Shown here: in pieces, positions 56,660-64,000 of the stretch | Layout: the number at the start of each line of letters is the position of its first letter | How positions within the stretch are numbered: position 1 is the first letter of the stretch | Assembly: GCA_029449245.1 (NCBI GenBank) | Contig: JANATF010000013.1 | Span: forward strand, 62,001 to 126,000 | Direction: 5' to 3' | DNA: 64,000 nucleotides | DNA from: Mortierella alpina | Taxonomy: Eukaryota > Mortierellomycota > Mortierellomycetes > Mortierellales > Mortierellaceae | Program-made: the position numbers and the translations under genes | Notes under the pieces: generated by a model | The model's input: only the letters and a program-made list of their open reading frames with translations | Databases searched by the model: none | Told to the model about the DNA's origin: nothing

Positions 56660-56940
56660 GACTGGTTATGACGGGGGTAAAAGATTCGAAGGTTGGGTTG
56701 CCAGGCGTCGTAAAGGGAAGGTGACAATGAGCAAGGCGGATGTGCAAGAGTGGTGAGTAATGAATGTGAGCGTGGTATACGAGAAATGCAAGTCGCAGAC
56801 GCGTCAGGCAGGGTGTGCGTGTGTCTGCCTTTTTGGATTCACGGTGACGTCATCAAAAAATGCTCCAAGTTGAAATGTGATCCCATTGCACCAAAAGCTC
56901 AAGTTACTTCTTGTTGCCTGCCCGATTCTCTAGTGTCAGC
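56660..56940. promoter_or_regulatory. Divergent promoter between proteasome alpha-3 and RPB11 with a perfect CRE
   Basis: Only 281 bases separate two housekeeping start codons. A perfect TGACGTCA (56845-56852, context GGTGACGTCATC) lies ~90 bases before the RPB11 ATG and ~190 before the proteasome ATG. An ATF/CREB-type bZIP protein could act on both genes; this is inferred from the site alone. Confidence 0.55.
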
Positions 56941-57759
56941 ATGAACGCCCCGGATCGCTTCGAGCTCTTTGTCCTGCCCGATGGAGTCAAAAAGTACATA
57001 AGCACATGGATGACAAACATCTGCCAAAAAACGCAGCGCCCTTGTCAGCGGAAAGGGTCTTGATGTCGGCTTGTGCTGACCATTACCTCGCGAATTCGTT
57101 TGCCTTCTAGGCTCACCATCACACCGGACACAAAGATCCCCAACGCAGCTACATTCAAGGTCGAGAAGGAGGATCACACACTAGCCAACATGCTCAGAAT
57201 GTAAGTGCTGCCACGGATCGCAGCAACCTAGCCAACCTCCAATAGGCGTATCGAGTATCGACCACAAGCTCCTTGTGCAACACTTTGCCTCAACAGCATT
57301 TTTTTATGTCCAGGATGAAGTTACAAAAGGACCCATGAACAAGGGATATCCAGAAGTGTAGAAAATGAACGCTGACATGATGGCATGCGTGTCCTCTTTA
57401 GGCAATTGCTCGAGGATCCAAAGGTGTTGTTTGCAGGATACAAGATGCCCCATCCACTGGATCACTACTTCATTCTCAAGGTTCAAACAACGCCGGACAC
57501 AACTCCAGCGCACGTACTCGGCAATGCCGTGACAGAACTGATCCAGAACGTCGGAAGCATGAAGAACAAGTTTGAGGTGGGCGCTAGTCCAACATGGTGT
57601 GTACTCTCTGATCTGTAAAGCCCCTACCAGTCCACTGACCTTCCTTTGATATTACCATTGCGTTAGATGGACCTGATCAGAGCACGGTCGGACAACGCCA
57701 AGGCAGACATTGGCGAAGGAGAGGATATGTCTTCGCACCAGGTCGACATGGACTTTTAA
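56941..57759 (+). CDS. RPB11: RNA polymerase II subunit RPB11 (POLR2J)
   Basis: Four exons: 56941..56993, 57111..57200, 57402..57576, 57667..57759. They sum to 411 bases (136 residues), close to the usual 115-120 plus a short tail. [45 protein letters not shown], and after the intron [20 protein letters not shown] and ILKVQTTPD are diagnostic. RPB11 pairs with RPB3 to form the alpha-dimer-like platform that starts assembly of RNA polymerase II. The [10 protein letters not shown] block is the alpha-homology motif. The acidic extension after [20 protein letters not shown] is lineage-specific. It converges on the UBX gene with 87 bases between stops. Confidence 0.96.
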
Positions 57760-57846
57760 TCGACGGTTTCTTCTTTAATTTTCTGGGCCACCGACATTGT
57801 TGTTGGCCGTAAAAACATTGTACTCTATAAAGCTATCATTTTTCAA

Positions 57847-60151
57847 CTACTCTTCCTCTGCATCCTCCTCCACCAACTCGACAACCAAACTGGCACTGGG
57901 CCACAGTGCGGGTTCATCTTGGATCAACCTCTCCCTGTCCGTGATCTTGGTCCGTGGAAAGGGCGAGATCAGCACAAAGTCGTACTCGTGCTTATAACCC
58001 ACATGTTCCTCGGCTTCCAGCTTCAATTCTGCTTTTGATCCCGTCTCACGAAACTCGATCGTCTCAATAAAGACATACACATGCTCAACAGGCTCGGTTC
58101 CTTTGAAGCGACGAATCACTCGTTCACCATTCCACAGCTTGAAGCTCAGTCGTGCACATCCACTCTCTCCTGCTGACGGCTCCTGTGGCAGATTCTCAAA
58201 CAGGTATTTAAGGTGTCTCTCCCTGCGGTTCAGGGATTCTACCTTTTCTGCCTCGATTCTCTCTTGCTCTCGCTGCAACTTTTCGGCTGCCTCCCGCGCT
58301 TCCCGTTGCTGGCGTACCTTTTCGCGATCGGCGCGAAGTGACTGCTGGTAGGCATCGTCCTGCTGCTGGCGGATCTCCCGAGCCATGTCTCTCTCTCGGC
58401 GCTCAGCGCGCAGGCGATCCAAAGCCGCGGATTGACGAGCTACCTGCTGGGTCAAGCGCTGAATGATCTGCTCGGCTGTCGAAGGGCCTTCAATTCGGTC
58501 AATGAGCACCATCTTAGTTGCCGATGACCCTGCTGTGGGTTGAGACAATGCAATAACGCCAATGAATGGATACCTGACGGTTTGGAGGGTCGTGGCCACT
58601 GCAGATTTGAACATGGATATTTACGTTGGTTAGTCTATCAACCCGAACTTGAAACTGACATGCATCAAATTCAAACAGTCCGAGTGTCCTCATTACGCTC
58701 CCCAACTTTACCTTGAAATCCTTCTGCCTCTTTGACATTGCCGCCCCAGATCAAAAAGTCGTTTGCGCGCAAGTAGGAGAGGAGCTCGCTGTCTGCCAGA
58801 GTCTCTCTACAAAAGTTGTCGGTTGCATCATGCTCATCAGAGTGCAGATAAACGACAAGAAACTTTAGCTCGTTTTTCGCCTTATTCAATGCCTATGAAA
58901 AACGAGAAAGAGTGAATTGCGCGGGTCAGATACATTTGTGAAGGAGAGGTCAACTGTCGTGTGCTGCTTGCTGGCTGATATTCCTGCACTTACAGCCGAG
59001 TAACCGCCGGCATAAAAATTGGGGTGGACAGTCCCGTAATTCTCCTCGTACTCTCTCAAGAAACGGGCCGCCACTGAAGCAGGGTCCAGTGGTGGGCGAG
59101 TAGGTCCTGATCGCGATGACTGTCCCGTAATTGCCTGCCGAAATGTCTGCGGGAACAGTGTGTCTAGATGTTTGTACAGCCGTACGGCAGTTAGATCTCA
59201 AACCACACACTCCTACATGATGAAGGCGGGTCTGCACTGTACACTTCTTACAAAAGTAAGCGAGAATGGACCAACTGACGCCCAAGAACGTGTGCATCGG
59301 CCACGAGAACCAAGAAAGAAAGCTTCTTGACTACATACAGTGGAAACAGAGACATGTGAGGGGCTTGTCAGTAAACATTAATAGCATCAGCCATGCCATC
59401 ATTGCACGAGGAGGAGACAGGACATACAAAGGAGGTTGTCGGCCTAAGCATGACACAAGCACGCATGATAAATTGGCACAAGAAAAAAGTTAGCCTTCTT
59501 GACGCACAAGTAAATTCAATTAGCGACTATCATCCCCATCCAGATCATACCGAGGGGCGTTCGCTTGGCGCGGCAATAAAGGCGCGGGTGGGGGCGGAGG
59601 CGGTGGTGGTGGTGGGTGATCGCTATCCTCGCTGTCGCTGGCATGATCGACTCCTAAACCTCCAAGGGACTCGTCTGCTCGATTCGATGTACGTGGCGTA
59701 TCCCCGAACTGCGCCTGCACTGCAGTCTATAGTAGAGTAAAAAGTGAAGTGAAATTAACCATCGCTCTGTCATCGCTCTGTCCTTGTGAAGTGACAATCA
59801 TCCATAGCACCCTCCAATAGACCCGCAGCCTTCTGGCTTGTCGTGGATAAGGTCTTGAGAAAAAGCACTTTACCTCAAGCTGCCATGAATGATGCTCCAG
59901 CGCGAGAATGGCCACTTCCAGGTCATTTTGTCCTGTTACAGCCTACAAGTCAAAATCAAGAACCAGACGACCGATGAGTTTTGGATATCTCTGCTATCGG
60001 AAAGAAGCGATGGTCCATTTGCCTTGTGCTCCAGCGTGCGTCATGCGACTCTGGTGCGATCCTGTCATGCGCGCGATGCTGTGAATGCATTTACAAGATA
60101 GTTTTCGAGAATGCCCTTTTGGTCCTCGGTGAGCTGGTCCAGCGTCTCCAT
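57847..60151 (-). CDS. UBA/UBX protein, FAF2/UBXD8 (Ubx2-like) ERAD factor
   Basis: Eight exons on the minus strand: 60151..60095, 59942..59874, 59726..59551, 59443..59428 (16 bases), 59330..59252, 59163..58994, 58892..58712, 58598..57847. They sum to 1500 bases (499 residues). Order of domains: UBA-like (VTGQNDLEVAILALEHHSWQ), acidic then ten-proline linker, hydrophobic hairpin (SFLSWFSWPMHTFLG, then VSWSILAYF), thioredoxin-like UAS domain (NELKFLVVYLHSDEHDATDN, LRANDFLIWGG), a highly charged coiled coil (REKVRQQREAREAAEKLQRE region) and a C-terminal UBX domain (LSFKLWNGERVIRRF). This is the FAF2 architecture. The protein sits hairpin-wise in ER and lipid-droplet membranes and recruits Cdc48/p97 to ubiquitinated clients in ERAD. 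Confidence 0.94.
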
Positions 60152-60305
60152 GATGCGGCTTGAATGTCAACAGCAGGAGAGGATGTGAAGCGCTGTTATG
60201 TGGCAGAGATATGGAGGGTGAAGGGGACAATGCACGTTTCTGCTGGTGCTGTGGTGATGCGGCAAGAGAGGAGAGAGTAAAGAATGCAAGGTCAAGAATA
60301 TTATA

Positions 60306-60770
60306 TTACGTGACGTTATTCACAAGGCCCTTTGATTTCTTGACGGGCTGTCTCCATATCAGGTACTCCTGCCGCATGCAAGCGCCGCAGGGTCTGTAGC
60401 CAGCAGCTACCGCCGTGGCCTCATCAAGGAAAAACACACGGTGCTTTACATATCCACCACGCGCAATGGCCCGTAGTGCACACCGGCAGTCGAGGCGCCC
60501 GTAGATCCTGCTGCCACGATGGCCACCAAGAGCCCCTGGCGCTGCGCTCTGATAGGGCTTGCCGTCTGAGCCGAGGAGTGTCCAAGACCGCTTGGACTCC
60601 GTCTCTGCGTCTTCGGGTATTCCATTGAGTCTCGCTTCAGCATTGCCCGGCGGAGCCGATTCAGTTTTTCTGTTCACACTGCGGCCCATAATACGGGTGT
60701 CGATGGCGAGACGAGACAGGCAGAGAGTCAGGAGGCCCACAGGTGACGTGCTTTTAAGCAGGGCTTCCAA
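60306..60770 (-). CDS. Small Ada-type metal-binding-domain protein, bacterial-like, intronless
   Basis: An intronless ORF of 154 codons. The N-terminal ~55 residues are lineage-specific; translation may start at the internal Met (MGRSVNRKTES). From residue ~62 the protein reads WTLLGSDGKPYQSAAPG, GGHRGSRIYGRLDCRCALRA, IARGGYVKHRVFFLDEATAV, AAGYRPCGACMRQEYLIW. That layout, with a Cys after RLD and a closing AGYRPC-x2-C, matches the small bacterial 'Ada metal-binding domain' proteins of about 80-90 residues common in actinobacteria and proteobacteria. In Ada itself this Zn-Cys module accepts methyl groups from DNA phosphotriesters. The stand-alone proteins have no proven function. No methyltransferase domain follows here. 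Lack of introns among intron-rich neighbours fits acquisition from bacteria. It is divergent from PCMT, 106 bases apart. Confidence 0.75.
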   Translation of the reverse strand: MEALLKSTSPVGLLTLCLSRLAIDTRIMGRSVNRKTESAPPGNAEARLNGIPEDAETESKRSWTLLGSDGKPYQSAAPGALGGHRGSRIYGRLDCRCALRAIARGGYVKHRVFFLDEATAVAAGYRPCGACMRQEYLIWRQPVKKSKGLVNNVT

Positions 60771-60830
60771 AGCTGCAGTCTTTCATTCCTTCTCGAACAT
60801 CCTTCAGTCACCAACACCTGCATTACTTTT

Positions 60831-60876
60831 ACTTCACCCAAACATCAAACCTCACTTCACCCAAACATCAAACCTC
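60831..60876 (+). repeat. Perfect 23-bp tandem duplication ending at the PCMT start codon
   Basis: Two identical copies (60831-60853 and 60854-60876) of a 23-base unit beginning ACTTCACCCAAACATC lie directly against ATG 60877. It is the 5' leader of the PCMT mRNA and part of the short divergent promoter shared with the Ada-like gene. Confidence 0.9.
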
Positions 60877-61931
60877 ATGGCATGGAGATGCTCTGGCGTG
60901 TCTAACGCCGATTTAGTGAATCACCTGAGCCAGGCAAACCTCATCTCAACAGCTGCAGTCAAGCGGGCCATGCTTGCTGTCGACCGAGGCAACTTTTCAA
61001 AATACAAACCCTATGAGGTACGCCATTCTAGCCATTGCCTGCTGGTCCAAGCTCACAGAAAGAAATGCAAGAGGCGCTAACACGACATTGCTTTGCCATT
61101 CTGCCTTGGCTAGGATGCGCCTCAGACCATCGGATACAATGCGACTATATCGGCACCTCACATGCACGCTGCCGCCTTGGAGAGTCTCTCCACTTTCCTG
61201 TTTCCTGGCGCACGAGGTATGGTCATCGACCAGCTTGGGGATATCAGATTGCGGATATCAGATTGCGACTGGAATGAACTACAAATGACTCTTTTCGCAT
61301 TTACATAGCGCTGGACGTGGGTAGCGGCAGTGGGTATCTAACTGTTTGCATGGCAGAGATGGTCGGGCCTAAAGGACGTGCAGTGGGTGTGGAGCATGTC
61401 CCTGAACTGGTCGAGCTGGCCAGAAAAAATACGATGAAAGACCATGCGCAATACTTGCGCGAGGGTCGCGTCGCTTTCCATGTTGCTGATGGACGCACTG
61501 GATACGCTCAGGATGCGCCCTACGACTGCATGTAAGAAAACGATGCGTTCAACTGGTTTTGTTGCTAGCAGATGTGTCATCGCTGGATGAATTGACTTTT
61601 TTCCTTTGTCTAGTCATGTTGGCGCCGCCGCGGATTCAATGCACGAGGAATTGGTAGCTCAGCTCAAGGCACCTGGGCGGATGTTCATCCCAGTAAGCGA
61701 CTACACAGGTGGTCAAGCAATATATGTGGTGGACAAGGACAAGGATGGTCGGGTTACAAAGAAAAGGACCATGGGTGTTATGGTAATTGCCCCCCTCTTT
61801 CTGACAATCAGATCCGAGATATGTAATGGCTGTTTATACATATATCTGATCGCATGTATAAACTTTCATGGCTTGATCAACTGCTTTAGTACGTCCCACT
61901 GACAGACAGGATGATGCAGTGGCCCATATGA
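60877..61931 (+). CDS. PCMT1: Protein-L-isoaspartate (D-aspartate) O-methyltransferase
   Basis: Five exons: 60877..61017, 61114..61216, 61309..61531, 61614..61782, 61890..61931. They sum to 678 bases (225 residues), the normal size. Motifs: the N-terminal helix ending [34 protein letters not shown] (the substrate and SAM loop), [20 protein letters not shown] (motif I, SAM binding), [36 protein letters not shown] with [16 protein letters not shown], and GRMFIPV. The enzyme methylates isoaspartyl and D-aspartyl residues in damaged proteins using S-adenosylmethionine, starting their repair. The last exon is only 14 codons including the stop. Confidence 0.95.
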
Positions 61932-62903
61932 GAGGCGGGGATCCATTGGACACGGACTGCTTGGACTGTTCTTTCTCCGGCGATCTACACCCACCACTCG
62001 ACGCGTGATTCTACGCGCGACAAATTGTACAGATGTTCATGTGTACGCACATATCGCTGTTAGCTAATCTGCAAAGTTCTCAGTGACAATAAAATGCGAT
62101 CGCATGCAGGAAATTGCCAAGCGGCGTTTGCTGTGGTGGTATGGGCCATATGCAAGAGCACATAACTCGTGTCCAGCACCGTTCGGAACACTGTGCTGTC
62201 CGCATATCCACGCCGGCGAGAAAGGGACTGAGGAGGCTGAAGCACACGCCTGCGAGTGTGCAGCTCGGGTGCATTCAGCCAGCCTGAGCAAATTGGCGGG
62301 TGCAGCGACAAGGAAGCGAGGTGGCGACGATGGGTACTGTAGCAAAGCAATGAGGGGCAAATGCTTTGCACCTCCTTTTTTTCTCGATTGTTCATTGATG
62401 TGCAATTTTATCTCCCTGTTTCTGCGAGATCTTTTTTATTATATATTTTGCGCCGTCATGGACTCTCTCAGTCTTTGTCTCTTTGTCTCTGTTTCCTTTT
62501 CTCTTTCCATTCTCGCTTCCACCCTCTCCCTCACCTTCCCTTGACATCGACATCCATTCGCCCCCTCCTCCTTCCCCCATTCTCCTCTCTCTCTCTCCCA
62601 CTCTCTATCTCTCACTCTCTCTCTCTCTCTCTTCCTCTCTCTCACTCATTCTCTCCCCCTCTCTCTCTTCCTCTCTCTCACACACACACACTCTAGCTCT
62701 CCGCTCTTGGTCGCCGCCTCTACACAGCCTCCACACCATAATTTATTGTCTGCCACTTCCACCTTCAACAGTCTGCTGCATCCATCTCAGTCAGCTGGAC
62801 ATCTGCATTTCATTTATACCCACCGCCTCCCCTCTCAGGCACAAGCAACAACTTGGCTTCTCCTTCAGACAACACTGCCCGCAGAGCCTCGCCTTTCTGT
62901 CCG
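61932..62903. promoter_or_regulatory. Intergenic between PCMT and the Kelch gene, with CT-rich microsatellite leader
   Basis: About 970 bases. The right part (62460-62700) is a pyrimidine microsatellite on the plus strand: TCTCT/CTCTCT tracts ending in a short CA repeat (~62680-62692), 200 bases before the Kelch start. No gene or RNA was seen in the left part. Confidence 0.5.
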
Positions 62904-64000
62904 ATGATAAAGTTTGCTAAACCCACAGGAACCACAGGGCAGAACCTGGTCGGGCTTTGGCGGCCGTCGTTCACGCGCGTGGAACAGAAACTGTACCTGT
63001 TTGGCGGGGGTGGTCATGTCACCAACGACCTCCATGTACTGGACCTTGTCACAATGAACTGGGATTGCGTTCTGGTAAGGATCTGAATGTTTTTGTTGGC
63101 TACTCCATTATGGGAATCCATTGCTACCTCAAGAGAGCAGGAAAAAAGACCGACCCAGGAGAACTCCTACAGATAGCACAGACAACCTCTGGAAGACTGA
63201 GCCCGACGTTCACCATTGGATCGACTGGCGTTGAGCGGTATTGCGCCTGGATGGACTGCAGCGTCTTACCACAAGCTGGGCAACGGCGGGTGGTAGGGGG
63301 TGTGGGGAAAGCGAGGGACTTTGGAGCAAGGAGGCTCTTACAACTCGGTCTCGCCTCTCCTGAAAAAAAAAATGAAAAGAAAATTATGAGCCGAACAGGA
63401 TGGCAAGCAGCATGTACGAGAAGAGAGGCGAGGAGACAAGAGGCAATGTGGAGTAAGGGAAACTGCGGTCTAACGAGCCCGGTCGAGCCGTTGTTCTTGG
63501 ACCATCAGCCATTGCTGGTTGTTTTGCGGCGACTAACCCTCCAGAGGACTATATTCCCGCTAGGCAAAAGACGGTGTGCCTCCGACGAAACGATATGGGC
63601 ATACCGCTGTCCTCTGGAATAACCACATTATCATCTTTGGTAACAACAACAGGGATCGATACATGCTTATCCTTTTGTGGCCCCCTGATCATTCTTTTGA
63701 ATGGAACTGCAAACTCACAGCACATCCCCTTATCTTCCCCCTTTTTCTACCTCATCTTGTGCTGACGCTTCTTCAGGTGGTTCAAACGAGTTTTACGAGT
63801 ATCGCGACGATGTAATTGTGTTCTCGTTACAGACAAGGACGTGGTTCCGGCCAGAGATCCGAGGCGAGGTTCCAGCGCGATACTTGCACTCAGCAACCGT
63901 GTACAAGAACAAGATGTACGTCTACGGTGGATTCGCCAAGAACTCAAAATGTGAGTATGTTTGCAAAACTATTCCACTGAGGCGCCTAATTTGAACCTCA
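62904..64000 (+). CDS. Kelch-repeat protein, N-terminal part (3' truncated by window edge)
   Basis: Three exons visible: 62904..63074, 63564..63639, 63777..63950. The last ends at a donor (GTGAGT at 63951), so the gene continues beyond the window. ATG 62904 is the first in frame. Kelch blades: SFTRVEQKLYLFGGGGHVTN with DLHVLDLVTMNWDCV; VPPTKRYGHTAVLWNNHI then IIFGGG; and VFSLQTRTWFRPEIRGEVPA, ARYLHSATVYKNKMYVYGGF. Each carries the aromatic-Gly-Gly and Tyr/Trp pattern of a beta-propeller blade. The first intron is 489 bases, long for this window. Kelch propellers are protein-interaction platforms; the specific partner (for example in polarity complexes such as Tea1) cannot be told from this part. 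The frame just upstream (SPSDNTARRASPF) is open but starts only with TTG. Confidence 0.85.

Noticed and set aside
63075-63563. Open frame in the first Kelch intron (GYSIMGIHCYLKRAGKK...)
   Set aside because: Splicing 63074 to 63564 restores Kelch blades in phase; the intron frame has no Kelch pattern.
1-64000. tRNA, rRNA and other structured RNA genes
   Set aside because: No A/B-box pair with cloverleaf, no 5S-like sequence and no rRNA core motif was found by eye; a tRNAscan or Infernal run could still find one.

Overview
The window is eukaryotic nuclear DNA from a filamentous fungus. Nearly every long gene is cut by short introns (mostly 50-150 bases, GT..AG, several with a CTAAC-type branch site). 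The gene set is fungal: a velvet regulator, a Zn2Cys6 factor, PMT4-type O-mannosyltransferase, WBP1, FAT1, RSN1/CSC1 and REI1. Dense introns, long Gln/Ser/Gly/His-rich tails and CT-rich leaders suggest an early-diverging lineage (Mucoromycota, perhaps Mortierellaceae). That placement is inference. No prokaryotic operon, tRNA, rRNA, CRISPR array or complete transposon was found. Exon boundaries were set by hand from splice signals, reading phase and family motifs. For most multi-exon genes the exon lengths sum to a multiple of three.

Layout. 1-7.4 kb: end of an acidic protein (+), a TOPORS-like RING/RS protein (+), then three minus-strand genes: a FAT1-type acyl-CoA synthetase, a STEEP1/CXorf56-family protein and the oligosaccharyltransferase subunit WBP1/OST48. 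7.6-13.7 kb: a giant polyglutamine protein (-). 14.4-18.3 kb: a LIMK/TESK-like kinase with a C-terminal C1 domain (+). 18.5-22.1 kb: a CSC1/TMEM63 channel (-), divergent from REI1 (+, 23.0-24.5). 24.7-31.2 kb: aspartyl aminopeptidase and PMT4 (both -). 33.4-38.9 kb: a velvet protein (+) with a 1.3-kb GC-AG intron. 39.3-41.6 kb: a membrane-anchored class-3 aldehyde dehydrogenase (+). 41.7-49.6 kb: a Zn2Cys6 factor and a 4.2-kb Gln/Ser/Gly-rich ORF (-).

49.6-55.3 kb is the accessory part. It is gene-poor and rich in microsatellites. It carries two truncated copies of a roughly 300-bp inverted-repeat element with oppositely oriented cores, bracketing a broken coding region. A small membrane protein ORF follows.

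55.4-64 kb returns to housekeeping: proteasome alpha-3 (-) divergent from RPB11 (+), a FAF2/UBXD8-like UBX protein (-), a bacterial-looking Ada-type zinc-domain protein (-) divergent from protein-L-isoaspartate methyltransferase (+), and the start of a Kelch protein (+).

Functionally, several genes belong to ER and protein quality control (WBP1, PMT4, UBXD8-like, proteasome alpha-3, PCMT) and to fatty-acid handling (FAT1, fatty aldehyde dehydrogenase). The order looks like ordinary eukaryotic neighbourhood, not a co-regulated cluster.
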